Positions 10,376 through 19,829 of a stretch of 64,000 nucleotides of DNA are shown in pieces. The stretch lies in assembly GCF_013276795.1 (NCBI RefSeq), contig NZ_VMLR01000003.1, forward strand, positions 496,001 to 560,000, written 5' to 3'. A program made the position numbers and the translations under genes. The notes below the pieces were generated by a model. That model was not told where the DNA came from. It did no database searches and saw only the letters and a list, made by a program, of their open reading frames with translations. This DNA is from Streptococcus sp. 2342 (GTDB lineage Bacteria > Bacillota > Bacilli > Lactobacillales > Streptococcaceae). The stretch's first letter is position 1; every line of letters starts with the position of its first letter.

Positions 10376-11681
10376 AGTAGAAACGGATAGAAGTTTAGCC
10401 CTATCAGTGCTAGAGGATGTCTTTATCAATCAAGCATACTCAAATATCGCCTTAAATAAGCATCTCAAGGGAAGTCAACTTTCGGCAGCAGACAAGGGCT
10501 TGGTTACCGAGCTGGTCTATGGAACGGTAGCCCGTAAACTGACTCTGGAATGGTACCTATCACACTTTATCGAAGACAGAGACCAGTTAGACAGTTGGCT
10601 CTATGTCCTTCTTCTCATGAGTGCCTACCAGCTTCGCTATTTGGACAAAATTCCAGACCATGCTGTGGTCAATGAAGCAGTAGAATTGGCCAAAGTCCGT
10701 AAAAAAGGCAGTGAAAAATTGGTCAATGCCCTCCTTCGTCGTATTCTGCGTGAAGGCTGGCCAGATATTGCCAGCATCAAACGAAAAAACAAGCGTGACT
10801 CCATTGCCTATTCCCTTCCTGTTTGGCTAGTTGCTAAGCTCAAGGAAGAATACGGAGAGGAGCGAGCACAGGCTATTTTTGAAAGTCTCTTGGTGCGAAA
10901 CAAGGCCAGTATTCGTGTAACAGACCTAAGTCGAAAAGAGGAAATCCAAACCTTGTTGGAGGCCAGTGATTCATCCTTGTCTCCTTCTGGATTGGTTAAG
11001 GAGCAGGGGCATTTTGCAGGCCATGATTTGTTTGCGGAGGGAGCCATTACCATCCAAGACGAGTCTAGTCAATTGGTTGCGCCAACTCTTGATTTACAAG
11101 GCAATGAGCAGGTTCTAGATGCCTGTGCGGCTCCAGGTGGGAAAACAGCCCATATAGCCTCTTATCTTACGACAGGTCAGGTTACGGCTTTGGACCTTTA
11201 CGATCACAAGTTGGACTTAATCCAAGAAAATGCTCAACGTTTAGGAGTTGCAGATCGGGTTCAAACGCAAAAATTGGATGCCAGAAAGGTGCATGAGTTT
11301 TTTGGTCAGGATTCATTTGATAAGATTTTGGTGGATGCTCCCTGTTCAGGAATCGGTCTTCTGCGTCGAAAACCAGACATCAAATACAATAAAGAAACGG
11401 CAGATTTCGCGTCCTTGCAGGAAATTCAGCTAGAAATATTAGGTAGTGTTTGTCAAACACTAGGCAAAGGTGGTATAATAACTTATAGTACCTGTACTAT
11501 TGTCTCAGAGGAGAATTTTCAAGTCGTTGAGGCGTTTTTAGAAAGTCATCCTGAGTTCGAGCAGGTAAAACTAGAACATGAATGTAAGGATATCATGAAA
11601 GACGGCTGTATCCTCATTACACCTGAATTGTATGGAAGTGATGGATTCTTCATCAGTCAATTTCGCAAGATATCGGATTAG
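10368..11681 (+). CDS. rsmB: 16S rRNA (cytosine-967-C5) methyltransferase RsmB/Sun
   Basis: 437 residues from a GTG at 10368 (an in-frame TTG one codon earlier is possible). The N-terminal half is a NusB-like RNA-binding domain ([20 protein letters not shown]). The C-terminal half is a SAM-dependent Rossmann methyltransferase with [15 protein letters not shown] (SAM loop) and the two motifs carrying the catalytic cysteines: [16 protein letters not shown] and YSTCTI. Overlaps the end of fmt by 8 bases and is followed 14 bases later by phpP. Confidence 0.95.
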   Translation: MTKVETDRSLALSVLEDVFINQAYSNIALNKHLKGSQLSAADKGLVTELVYGTVARKLTLEWYLSHFIEDRDQLDSWLYVLLLMSAYQLRYLDKIPDHAVVNEAVELAKVRKKGSEKLVNALLRRILREGWPDIASIKRKNKRDSIAYSLPVWLVAKLKEEYGEERAQAIFESLLVRNKASIRVTDLSRKEEIQTLLEASDSSLSPSGLVKEQGHFAGHDLFAEGAITIQDESSQLVAPTLDLQGNEQVLDACAAPGGKTAHIASYLTTGQVTALDLYDHKLDLIQENAQRLGVADRVQTQKLDARKVHEFFGQDSFDKILVDAPCSGIGLLRRKPDIKYNKETADFASLQEIQLEILGSVCQTLGKGGIITYSTCTIVSEENFQVVEAFLESHPEFEQVKLEHECKDIMKDGCILITPELYGSDGFFISQFRKISD

Positions 11682-11695
11682 GAAGGAACTGACAC

Positions 11696-12436
11696 ATGGA
11701 AATTTCATTATTAACAGATGTTGGTCAGAAACGAACAAATAACCAAGACTATGTCAACCACTATGTCAATAGAGCTGGACGTACTATGATTATTTTAGCT
11801 GATGGGATGGGAGGTCATCGCGCAGGGAATATCGCTAGTGAAATGGCGGTAACAGACCTAGGTATAGCTTGGGTTGATACCCAAATCGATACAGTCAATG
11901 AAGTGCGTGAATGGTTCGCCAATTACCTAGAAATTGAAAATCAAAAGATTCATCAACTTGGGCAAGATGATGCCTATAAAGGAATGGGAACAACTCTAGA
12001 AGCTGTTGCTATTATTGGCAATCAGGCTATCTATGCTCATATTGGTGATTCGCGTATCGGCTTGATTCGTGGAGAAGAATACCATCAGTTAACGAGCGAC
12101 CATTCTTTGGTCAATGAATTGCTCAAGGCTGGTCAATTGACACCAGAAGAGGCAGAAGCTCATCCGCAAAAAAATATTATCACCCAGTCTATTGGTCAAA
12201 AAGATGAAATTCAGCCTGATTTTGGGACAGTGATCCTTGAGTCAGGTGACTATCTCTTGCTCAATAGTGACGGCTTGACCAACATGATTTCAGGCAGTGA
12301 GATTCGTGATATTGTAACCAGTGATATTCCTTTAGCAGATAAAACGGAGACACTTGTTCGTTTTGCTAACAATGCAGGAGGTTTAGACAACATTACGGTT
12401 GCCCTTGTTTCTATGAACGAGGAGGATGCAGAATGA
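11696..12436 (+). CDS. phpP: PP2C-type Ser/Thr protein phosphatase
   Basis: 246 residues, a minimal bacterial PPM phosphatase. Metal-binding motifs are visible: [12 protein letters not shown] (Asp-Gly metal motif), [16 protein letters not shown] and DNITVAL. It dephosphorylates StkP and StkP targets in cell division and wall synthesis. It has no membrane segment, so it is cytoplasmic. The stop overlaps the stkP start in ATGA, the tight coupling expected of a kinase and its cognate phosphatase. Confidence 0.96.
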   Translation: MEISLLTDVGQKRTNNQDYVNHYVNRAGRTMIILADGMGGHRAGNIASEMAVTDLGIAWVDTQIDTVNEVREWFANYLEIENQKIHQLGQDDAYKGMGTTLEAVAIIGNQAIYAHIGDSRIGLIRGEEYHQLTSDHSLVNELLKAGQLTPEEAEAHPQKNIITQSIGQKDEIQPDFGTVILESGDYLLLNSDGLTNMISGSEIRDIVTSDIPLADKTETLVRFANNAGGLDNITVALVSMNEEDAE

Positions 12437-14412
12437 TCCAAATCGGCAAGATTTTTGCCGGACGCTATCGGATTGTCAAACAGATTGGTCGAGGAGGCAT
12501 GGCGGATGTCTACCTAGCCAAAGACTTAATCTTAGATGGGGAAGAAGTGGCAGTGAAGGTTCTGAGGACCAACTACCAGACGGACCCGATAGCTGTGGCT
12601 CGTTTTCAGCGTGAAGCGAGAGCTATGGCAGATTTAGACCATCCTCATATCGTTCGGATAACAGATATTGGCGAGGAAGACGGTCAACAGTACCTAGCTA
12701 TGGAATATGTGGCTGGACTTGACCTCAAACGCTATATCAAGGAACACTATCCTCTTTCTAATGAAGAGGCCGTCCGTATTATGGGACAAATCCTCCTAGC
12801 CATGCGTTTGGCCCATACCAGAGGAATTGTTCACCGGGACTTGAAACCTCAAAACATCCTCTTGACACCAGATGGGACTGTCAAGGTTACAGACTTTGGG
12901 ATTGCAGTAGCCTTTGCTGAGACGAGTCTGACTCAGACTAACTCGATGCTGGGTTCAGTTCATTACTTGTCACCAGAGCAGGCGCGTGGTTCGAAGGCGA
13001 CTGTACAAAGTGATATCTATGCCATGGGGATTATTTTCTATGAGATGCTGACAGGTCATATCCCTTATGATGGGGATAGTGCGGTGACCATCGCCCTCCA
13101 GCATTTCCAGAAACCACTGCCGTCAGTTATTGATGAAAATCCATCTGTACCTCAGGCTTTGGAGAATGTTGTTATCAAGGCAACTGCCAAGAAATTGACA
13201 GATCGTTATCAGTCAGTTGCAGAGATGTATGTGGACTTGTCTAGTAGCTTGTCTTACAATCGTCGCAATGAGCCTAAACTGGTATTTAATGATACTACTA
13301 AGGCGGACACCAAGACACTACCAAAAGTATCCCAGAGTACCTTGACTTCGATTCCTAAGGTGCAAACACAAAGTCCGAAGCCACAGACTGCGAAACCGAG
13401 TCAGCAGGTTTTGGAAGACAATTACGCAACCAAACCTGTTAAGAAACGGAAATTTAGAGTTCGCTATATGATTTTGTTGGCCAGCATTGTATTGGTGGCA
13501 GCTTCTCTTATTTGGATACTATCCAGAACTCCTGCAACCATTGCTATTCCAAATGTGGCAGGTCAGACAGTGGTGGAAGCCAAGGAAACCCTCAAGAAAG
13601 CCAATTTTGAGATTGGCGAGGAGAAATCAGAGGCTAGTGAAAAGGTGGAAGAAGGGCGGATTATTCGTACAGATCCTGACGCTGGAACTGGTCGAAAAGA
13701 AGGAACGAAAATCAATTTGGTTGTCTCATCAGGCAAGCAATCTTTCCAAATTAGTAATTATATCGGCCGTAAATCGACAGATGTTATCGCAGAACTCAAG
13801 CAGAAGAAGGTTCCTGAAAATCTCATTAAAATTGAGGAAGAGGAATCAAGTGAGAGCGAAGCAGGAACTGTTCTCAGACAGAGTCCAGCTGCCGGAACAA
13901 CCTATGATTTGAGCAAGGCAACTCAAATTGTTTTGACAGTAGCTAAAAAAGCTACGACGATTCAATTAGGGAACTATATTGGACGGAACTCTACAGAAGT
14001 AATCTCAGAGCTCAAGCAGAAGAAGGTTCCTGAGAATTTGATTAAGATAGAGGAAGAAGAGTCCAGCGAAAGCGAACCAGGAACGATTATGAAACAAAGT
14101 CCAGGTGCAGGTATCTCTTATGATTTGAGTAAACCTACTCAAATCGTCTTGACAGTAGCTAAAAAAGTTACAAGTGTTGCCATGCCGAGTTACATTGGTT
14201 CCAGCTTGGAGTTTACTAAGAACAATTTGATTCAAATTGTTGGGATTAAGGAAGCCAATATAGAAGTTGTAGAAGTGACGAAAGCGCCTGCAGATAGTGC
14301 AGAAGGCATGGTTGTTGAACAAAGTCCTAGAGCAGGTGAAAAGGTAGACCTCAATAAGACAAGGGTCAAGATTTCAATCTACAAACCTAAAACAAGTTCA
14401 GCTACTCCTTAA
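12433..14412 (+). CDS. stkP: PASTA-domain Ser/Thr protein kinase
   Basis: 659 residues. Eukaryote-like kinase domain at about 1-270 with Gly-rich loop, K42 in VAVKVLR, HRD at 134-136 and DFG at 154-156; a Pro/Lys/Gln juxtamembrane linker; one membrane helix at about 345-365; then four extracellular PASTA domains from about 370 to the end. PASTA domains bind peptidoglycan and tie septal wall synthesis to phosphorylation of division proteins. PASTA 2 and 3 share a nearly identical stretch ([19 protein letters not shown]) encoded around 13786-13860 and 14014-14083, which points to internal duplication or gene conversion. A terminator follows. Confidence 0.97.
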   Translation: MIQIGKIFAGRYRIVKQIGRGGMADVYLAKDLILDGEEVAVKVLRTNYQTDPIAVARFQREARAMADLDHPHIVRITDIGEEDGQQYLAMEYVAGLDLKRYIKEHYPLSNEEAVRIMGQILLAMRLAHTRGIVHRDLKPQNILLTPDGTVKVTDFGIAVAFAETSLTQTNSMLGSVHYLSPEQARGSKATVQSDIYAMGIIFYEMLTGHIPYDGDSAVTIALQHFQKPLPSVIDENPSVPQALENVVIKATAKKLTDRYQSVAEMYVDLSSSLSYNRRNEPKLVFNDTTKADTKTLPKVSQSTLTSIPKVQTQSPKPQTAKPSQQVLEDNYATKPVKKRKFRVRYMILLASIVLVAASLIWILSRTPATIAIPNVAGQTVVEAKETLKKANFEIGEEKSEASEKVEEGRIIRTDPDAGTGRKEGTKINLVVSSGKQSFQISNYIGRKSTDVIAELKQKKVPENLIKIEEEESSESEAGTVLRQSPAAGTTYDLSKATQIVLTVAKKATTIQLGNYIGRNSTEVISELKQKKVPENLIKIEEEESSESEPGTIMKQSPGAGISYDLSKPTQIVLTVAKKVTSVAMPSYIGSSLEFTKNNLIQIVGIKEANIEVVEVTKAPADSAEGMVVEQSPRAGEKVDLNKTRVKISIYKPKTSSATP

Positions 14413-14441
14413 AATCAGATGGATAATCAAAATAAGTAATC

Positions 14442-14477
14442 AATCTTTGTCATGATTTCGTGGCAAAGATTTTTTTT
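14442..14477 (+). terminator. Rho-independent terminator after stkP
   Basis: Stem AATCTTTG...CAAAGATT followed by a run of T; ends the gmk-stkP run. Confidence 0.8.
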
Positions 14478-14526
14478 GAGTCCGGATTTGTGATAGAATA
14501 GAAGGAGTTGATAAAAGGAGGCAAGC

Positions 14527-15285
14527 ATGGAAGAATCAAAAGAATTAAATGCCGTCATTGATGTGATTATGCTAGCGGGGACTATTCTCCTTAAAAGTGG
14601 CTCAGAAATCCATCGTGTAGAAGATACTATGATTCGGATTGCGCATTCGCAGGGGATTGTGGATTGCAATGTTCTTGCTATGCCTGCTGCCATCTTTTTC
14701 TCCATTGAAAATACCAATATTTCGCGCATGAAGCGCGTGACCTCCTCTTCTTATAACATCGAAAAAGTCTGCGATGTCAACCAGATTTCTCGTCAGCTGG
14801 TTGGGGGGCAGATTGATTTAGAAACAGCCTTTAAGCAATTGACGGCCTTGCAAGCCCAACCCCTTCCCTATACCAAGTTGCAGGTAACTTTAGCTGCGAC
14901 CTTAAGTGCTCCTTTCTTTTCGGTTATGTTTAGTGGAAATATCTACGACGCACTTGGGGCAGGAGTGGCGACCTTATTTGGTTTTGCCTTTTCCCTCTAT
15001 GTGGAAAAATTTATCCGAATTCCCTTTGTGACAGCCTTTGCTGGAGCCTTTGTCTTTGGGATAATTGCCCAGTTTTGGGCTCGCTATACAGGCTTTCCTT
15101 CAACGGCAGATTTGATTATAGCTGGTGCGGTCATGCCGTTTGTACCAGGTATTGCCTTGACCAATGCGGTTCGGGATATCATGACCAACCACATAAACTC
15201 TGGTATGAGTAAGATGTTTGAATCCCTGCTCATTACCCTTGCTTTAGGGGCAGGAACTTCTGTCGCCTTGGTATTGATGAACTAA
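14527..15285 (+). CDS. ThrE-type amino acid exporter, large subunit (DUF1212)
   Basis: 252 residues. The N-terminal soluble half carries the family signature around LLKSGSEIHRVEDTMIRIA; the C-terminal half has about five membrane helices (from around residue 120). In actinobacteria ThrE is one protein exporting threonine/serine; in Firmicutes it is commonly split into this protein and a small membrane partner, as here. AAAGGAGG precedes the ATG. One base separates its stop from the partner's start. The substrate is inferred from the family only. Confidence 0.8.
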   Translation: MEESKELNAVIDVIMLAGTILLKSGSEIHRVEDTMIRIAHSQGIVDCNVLAMPAAIFFSIENTNISRMKRVTSSSYNIEKVCDVNQISRQLVGGQIDLETAFKQLTALQAQPLPYTKLQVTLAATLSAPFFSVMFSGNIYDALGAGVATLFGFAFSLYVEKFIRIPFVTAFAGAFVFGIIAQFWARYTGFPSTADLIIAGAVMPFVPGIALTNAVRDIMTNHINSGMSKMFESLLITLALGAGTSVALVLMN

Positions 15286-15286
15286 T

Positions 15287-15727
15287 ATGACACTAACAAC
15301 CTTTTTATTACAAGCAGTAGCAAGTCTTCTTGCCATTATCACTTTTCTAATCGTACTCAATGTGCAACGCTCTATGCTCTTACCAGGAGGAATTTTGGGC
15401 ATGGCTGTCTGGCTGATTTATCTCTTGCTCAAGGAACCGACCAATGTTATTGTGGCTACTTTTATTGCAGCCATTATCGGTTCTTGTGTCAGCCAGATTT
15501 TAAGTATTCTTTATAAGACCCCTGCTGTAGTCTTTATCTTGGCCATCTTGGCACCTCTGGTTCCGGGTTATCTCTCCTATCGGACAACTGCCTTTTTTGT
15601 GACGGGGGATTACAGTCATGCCATTGCTAGTGCAACCTTGGTTGTTATGTTGGCTTTGGTGATTTCCATTGGAATGGCTAGTGGAACAGTGATTCTCAGA
15701 CTGTATCATTATATAAAAACACATTGA
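15287..15727 (+). CDS. ThrE-type exporter, small membrane subunit
   Basis: 146 residues with about four or five hydrophobic helices across nearly the whole length. Matches the ThrE_2/DUF3815-like half of the exporter and starts one base after the large subunit, so the two are translationally coupled and probably form one transporter. Confidence 0.78.
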   Translation: MTLTTFLLQAVASLLAIITFLIVLNVQRSMLLPGGILGMAVWLIYLLLKEPTNVIVATFIAAIIGSCVSQILSILYKTPAVVFILAILAPLVPGYLSYRTTAFFVTGDYSHAIASATLVVMLALVISIGMASGTVILRLYHYIKTH

Positions 15728-15781
15728 GCATTGGGGAATTTACAGAAATAAAAGAATTTTCTGAAAAATGAAACAAATGCA

Positions 15782-15810
15782 TTGACAACGCTTTCTCTAT
15801 GTAGTATTCT
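15782..15810 (+). promoter_or_regulatory. Promoter with overlapping cre-like site
   Basis: TTGACA (15782-15787), 17-base spacer, TATTCT (15805-15810). TTGACAACGCTTTCT at 15782-15796 fits the CcpA cre consensus WTGNAANCGNWNNCW at all but one defined position and covers the -35, which would give catabolite repression of the small secreted protein downstream. Confidence 0.55.
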
Positions 15811-15833
15811 ATATATAGAAAGGAGGAAAAATC

Positions 15834-16145
15834 ATGAAAAAATTACTATTTTCCTTATTGTTTGTAAGTCTACTGACTTTGTTGTTTATCCCAGTCATGG
15901 TTTCTAGTTCGAGCTCAGAGTTTCAAAGTGGATTGCAAGAGAATCAGTTCATTGCCGAAAAGGTTAGTAAAACACTTGACAAGACATTTGATAAGGATAT
16001 CAGAGAAATTCCTACTAGTCAATTTTATCAAGAATTTGTAGATGAGATGGGAAGGACTTACTCAGGAAATTTAATCCTCCAGGAACTGATAACTGAGAAT
16101 GGGGCTTATAAAGCTACTTATGTTGGTGAACTCTCTAGCAACTGA
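15834..16145 (+). CDS. Small secreted protein of unknown function
   Basis: 103 residues. The N-terminal MKKLLFSLLFVSLLTLLFIP followed by a Ser-rich stretch looks like a signal peptide or membrane anchor; there is no Cys, so no lipobox. The rest is a short acidic/polar domain that I do not recognise. A perfect AAGGAGG lies 7 bases before the ATG and a good promoter with a cre-like site lies upstream, so the gene is probably real and expressed when carbon is poor. It has its own terminator and no obvious partner. Confidence 0.65.
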   Translation: MKKLLFSLLFVSLLTLLFIPVMVSSSSSEFQSGLQENQFIAEKVSKTLDKTFDKDIREIPTSQFYQEFVDEMGRTYSGNLILQELITENGAYKATYVGELSSN

Positions 16146-16172
16146 TCATTCTTTAAAATTATGACCAATAAG

Positions 16173-16203
16173 AGGCTTGATTTGGTGAATCAAGTCTTTT
16201 TTC
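16173..16203 (+). terminator. Rho-independent terminator after the small secreted protein
   Basis: Stem AGGCTTGATT / AATCAAGTCT (one G-T pair), 5-base loop, seven T. Confidence 0.8.
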
Positions 16204-16275
16204 TCTCTTTTACTACCATTTGTGATAAAATAGTACTGAACGATTTTTTACATGAATGATAAAACAGAGGTAAAT

Positions 16276-17448
16276 ATGACAATCGGTATTGATAAGATTG
16301 GTTTTGCGACCAGTCAATATGTCTTGAAGTTACAAGACTTAGCAGAAGCGAGGGGAATTGACCCTGAAAAATTAAGCAAAGGACTCTTACTCGAGGAATT
16401 GAGTATTGCACCCTTAACTGAGGATATCGTGACCTTGGCGGCCAGTGCTAGTGACTCTATTTTAACTGAGCAAGAAAGACAAGAAATCAATATGGTCATT
16501 GTGGCGACTGAGTCAGGAATTGACCAGAGTAAGGCTGCAGCTGTCTTTGTGCATGGCTTGCTGGGTATTCAGCCCTTTGCTCGTAGTTTCGAAATTAAAG
16601 AAGCCTGCTATGGAGCGACAGCTGCCCTTCATTATGCCAAATTGCATGTGGAAAATTCTCCAGAGTCCAAGGTCTTGGTCATTGCCAGTGATATTGCCAA
16701 ATACGGTATTGAAACTCCAGGAGAACCAACTCAAGGTGCCGGCAGTGTGGCTATGTTGATTACACAAAATCCACGCATGATGGCCTTTAATAATGACAAT
16801 GTAGCTCAAACCCGTGACATCATGGATTTTTGGCGTCCAAATTACTCGACAACTCCTTATGTAAATGGTGTCTATTCTACCCAACAATACTTGGATAGTT
16901 TGAAAACGACTTGGCTTGAATACCAAAAACGCTACCAGCTTACTTTGGATGATTTCGCGGCGGTTTGCTTCCACTTGCCTTACCCTAAATTAGCACTCAA
17001 AGGCTTAAAAAAAATCATGGATAAGAGCCTGCCTCAAGAGAAAAAGGACCTCTTGCAAAAGCACTTTGACCAGTCTATTCTCTACAGTCAAAAGGTGGGG
17101 AATATCTATACAGGTTCTCTCTTCCTTGGGCTTCTATCTCTCTTGGAAAATACAGATAGCTTGAAGGCTGGGGATAAAATTGCCCTTTATAGTTACGGAA
17201 GTGGAGCCGTAGCTGAGTTCTTTAGTGGTGAATTGGTTGAAGGATACGAAGCTTATCTGGATAAAGACCGTTTGAATAAGCTCAACCAACGAACTGCCCT
17301 GTCTGTTGCTGACTATGAAAAAGTCTTCTTTGAGGAAGTAGACTTAGATGAGACAAATTCTGCCCAGTTTGCTGGCTATGAAAATCAAGATTTTGCCTTG
17401 GTTGAAATTGTTGACCACCAACGCCGTTATAGCAAGGTTGAAAAATAA
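16276..17448 (+). CDS. mvaS: Hydroxymethylglutaryl-CoA synthase
   Basis: 390 residues from the ATG at 16276, chosen because AGAGG precedes it and the protein then begins MTIGIDKIGF as in the family. Condenses acetoacetyl-CoA and acetyl-CoA to HMG-CoA, the committed step to mevalonate and isoprenoids in streptococci. The nucleophile is C111 in EACYGATAAL; the His and Glu regions follow. An extended -10 (TGATAAAAT, 16223-16231) lies upstream. TAATG overlap with mvaA indicates a two-gene operon. Confidence 0.96.
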   Translation: MTIGIDKIGFATSQYVLKLQDLAEARGIDPEKLSKGLLLEELSIAPLTEDIVTLAASASDSILTEQERQEINMVIVATESGIDQSKAAAVFVHGLLGIQPFARSFEIKEACYGATAALHYAKLHVENSPESKVLVIASDIAKYGIETPGEPTQGAGSVAMLITQNPRMMAFNNDNVAQTRDIMDFWRPNYSTTPYVNGVYSTQQYLDSLKTTWLEYQKRYQLTLDDFAAVCFHLPYPKLALKGLKKIMDKSLPQEKKDLLQKHFDQSILYSQKVGNIYTGSLFLGLLSLLENTDSLKAGDKIALYSYGSGAVAEFFSGELVEGYEAYLDKDRLNKLNQRTALSVADYEKVFFEEVDLDETNSAQFAGYENQDFALVEIVDHQRRYSKVEK

Positions 17449-18722
17449 TGAAGATAAGTTGGAATGGATTTTCTAAAAAATCATACCATGAGCGCCTTGA
17501 GCTGTTAAAAGCTCAGGCGCTCCTTAGTCCTGAGAGACAAGCGAGTTTGGAGCAGGATGAACAGATGAGTGTGACTGTCGCAAACCAGCTGAGTGAGAAT
17601 GTAGTGGGAACTTTTTCTCTGCCTTATTCGTTGGTTCCAGAGGTTCTCGTTAACGGTCAGGAATACACAGTTCCCTATGTGACAGAAGAACCCTCAGTGG
17701 TTGCTGCGGCCAGCTATGCCAGTAAAATCATTAAGCGTGCAGGCGGTTTTACTGCGCAAGTCCATGAGCGTCAGATGATTGGGCAGGTAGCTCTTTATCA
17801 AGTTGCTGATCCTAAACAAGCGCAAGAGAAGATTGCCAGCAAGAAAGCAGAACTCTTAGAGCTTGCCAATCAAGCCTATTCTTCTATCGTTAAACGTGGA
17901 GGTGGGGCGCGTGATTTGCATGTAGAGCAGATAAAAGGCGAAACAGACTTTCTCGTTGTGTATCTCCATGTCGATACCCAGGAAGCCATGGGTGCTAATA
18001 TGCTCAACACCATGCTGGAGGCCTTGAAACCAGTCTTAGAAGAACTGAGTCAGGGACAAAGTCTTATGGGAATCCTGTCTAATTACGCGACTGATTCTCT
18101 GGTGACGGCAAGCTGTCGCATCGCCTTTCGCTACTTGAGCCGCCAAAAGGATCAAGGACGAGAAATTGCGGAGAAAATGGCTTTGGCTAGTCAGTTTGCA
18201 CAGGCTGATCCTTACCGAGCAGCTACTCACAATAAAGGGATTTTTAATGGTATTGATGCCATTTTAATTGCTACTGGTAATGACTGGCGTGCCATCGAGG
18301 CTGGAGCCCATGCCTTTGCTAGTCGAGATGGACACTATCAAGGTCTTAGTCAATGGACGCTGGACCTGGAAACAGAAGAATTGGTTGGTGAGATGACCCT
18401 ACCCATGCCTGTAGCGACCAAGGGTGGCTCTATCGGTCTCAACCCTCGTGTAGCCCTCAGTCATGAGCTACTGGGAAATCCTTCTGCCAAAGAATTAGCC
18501 CAGCTTATCGTGTCTATCGGGCTTGCCCAAAACTTTGCAGCCCTCAAAGCCTTGGTGAGTACAGGCATCCAGCAAGGCCACATGAAATTGCAGGCCAAAT
18601 CCTTAGCACTCCTCGCAGGTGCTAGTGAGTCTGAAGTTGCTCCCCTAGTCGAGCAGCTTATCGCAGATAAAACCTTTAACCTAGAGACTGCCCAGCGCTA
18701 TCTAGAAAATTTAAGATCATAA
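17448..18722 (+). CDS. mvaA: Hydroxymethylglutaryl-CoA reductase (class II, degradative-fold type)
   Basis: 424 residues. Reduces HMG-CoA to mevalonate. Typical segments are VPYVTEEPSVVAAAS near the N-terminus, the Asp/Asn-rich catalytic region IFNGIDAILIATGNDWRAIEA, and the Gly-rich KGGSIGLNP. Bacterial class II enzymes are soluble, and no membrane segments are present. Its start overlaps the mvaS stop by one base. A bidirectional terminator and then a BOX repeat separate it from the convergent scrR. Confidence 0.96.
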   Translation: MKISWNGFSKKSYHERLELLKAQALLSPERQASLEQDEQMSVTVANQLSENVVGTFSLPYSLVPEVLVNGQEYTVPYVTEEPSVVAAASYASKIIKRAGGFTAQVHERQMIGQVALYQVADPKQAQEKIASKKAELLELANQAYSSIVKRGGGARDLHVEQIKGETDFLVVYLHVDTQEAMGANMLNTMLEALKPVLEELSQGQSLMGILSNYATDSLVTASCRIAFRYLSRQKDQGREIAEKMALASQFAQADPYRAATHNKGIFNGIDAILIATGNDWRAIEAGAHAFASRDGHYQGLSQWTLDLETEELVGEMTLPMPVATKGGSIGLNPRVALSHELLGNPSAKELAQLIVSIGLAQNFAALKALVSTGIQQGHMKLQAKSLALLAGASESEVAPLVEQLIADKTFNLETAQRYLENLRS

Positions 18723-18723
18723 A

Positions 18724-18752
18724 AAAACTCAGACAGATTGTTCTGAGTTTTC
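18724..18752. terminator. Bidirectional terminator between mvaA and scrR
   Basis: Stem AAAACTCAGA / TCTGAGTTTT with A-runs on the left and T-runs on the right, so it can work for both convergent genes. Confidence 0.75.
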
Positions 18753-18760
18753 TTGTGCTT

Positions 18761-18864
18761 ATACTCTTCGAAAATCTCTTCAAACCACGTCAGCTTCGCC
18801 TTGCCGTACTCAAGTACAGCCTGTGGCTAGCTTCCTAGTTTGCTCTTTGATTTTCATTGAGTAT
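18761..18864 (+). repeat. BOX element, boxA-boxC type (no boxB)
   Basis: 104 bases with imperfect terminal inverted repeats ATACTCTTCGAAAATC and GATTTTCATTGAGTAT. The inner CGTCAGCTTCGCCTTGCCGTA is the boxA region recognised by the classic BOX-PCR primer; the right part CTAGTTTGCTCTTTGATTTT is boxC. BOX elements are non-autonomous mobile repeats of pneumococcus and relatives. The right end overlaps the first base of the scrR stop codon. Confidence 0.88.
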
Positions 18865-19829
18865 TAAATACTTTTTCCTGGTAATAATGTAACTGGTAAG
18901 AAGTAACCGGTTGTTGCGACTTCTTTGCCTTCAATCTTTTGCAAGAGGAGGTCAACAGTGAGGCAGGCAATCTCTTCCAAAGGTTGCTTAATAGTAGCCA
19001 GTTGAGGATAGTAATTCTCGATAAAGTAGGTCCCATCATAGCCGATGACCTTGAGCTCTTCAGGGACAGAAATGCCCAGCTCCTGAGCGATTTTAATGAC
19101 CAGAATAGCTGTTAAGTCATCCGAAGCGAAAATGGCATCTGGTTTTTGTCGAGTCAAGATATTCTTGATTTCCATTTCTTTTCTTACAGGAGAAAAGTCA
19201 CTGGAAACATTGATAATAGGAGCTTTTGGGAGAACAGATGCAAAGCCAGCGTGGCGCAGTCCGGTAGGCGAATTGGAATTGTCATTCCCTGTAATCATGA
19301 TGATAGATTGGGCGCCTGTCTTAACCAAGGTCTGGGCAGCAAGGACCCCACCAGCATAGTTGTCAGAGGAAACGACAGGAATGTCTGGTGACAGATTTCG
19401 GTCAAAGGAAATAATTGGTGCCGTCACACGATTGTAGTCTTCGATTCCCAAGTTGTGACTACCCGAAATGATGCCGTCCACCTGATTGGCTTCGAGCATT
19501 TCGATGTACTCGCGTTCCTTTTTAGAGTCATGCTCACTGTTGCAGATGATGGTCTTGTACCCATTTTTGAAGAGTTGGTGTTCCAGCTTATCAATCAATT
19601 CTGCATAGAAAACGTTGGAAATGTTGGGGAAAATCAAGCCGATTAACTTAGCCGATTTTCCTTGCAGACTACGAGCTAGGTTGTTGGGTTTATAGCCCAA
19701 TTCCCGCATGGCTTCATTGACTTTTTGAATAGTTTTCTCAGAGAGATACCCTTTTTTATTGATAACCCGAGAAACGGTAGTAGGACTGACGCCTGCAAGT
19801 TTGGCGACATCAGTTAATTTTGCGACCAT
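18864..19829 (-). CDS. scrR: Sucrose operon repressor, LacI family
   Basis: 321 residues. N-terminal LacI helix-turn-helix KLTDVAKLAGVSPTTVSRVI with hinge helix NLARSLQGK, then a periplasmic-binding-protein-like sensor domain (LIGLIFPNISNVFYAELI). Expected to repress scrA and scrB until a sucrose-derived effector binds. Its start lies inside the end of scrB (20-base overlap), so repressor and hydrolase are translated together. LacI-type palindromes lie in the scrB-scrA intergenic region. The stop codon TAA abuts a BOX element. Confidence 0.93.
   Translation of the reverse strand: MVAKLTDVAKLAGVSPTTVSRVINKKGYLSEKTIQKVNEAMRELGYKPNNLARSLQGKSAKLIGLIFPNISNVFYAELIDKLEHQLFKNGYKTIICNSEHDSKKEREYIEMLEANQVDGIISGSHNLGIEDYNRVTAPIISFDRNLSPDIPVVSSDNYAGGVLAAQTLVKTGAQSIIMITGNDNSNSPTGLRHAGFASVLPKAPIINVSSDFSPVRKEMEIKNILTRQKPDAIFASDDLTAILVIKIAQELGISVPEELKVIGYDGTYFIENYYPQLATIKQPLEEIACLTVDLLLQKIEGKEVATTGYFLPVTLLPGKSI

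Noticed and set aside
18761..18864. RUP (IS630-derived) repeat as the identity of the 104-base element
   Set aside because: The inner GCCTTGCCGTA segment is the BOX-PCR target and the third copy has boxB hairpins, so BOX fits better.
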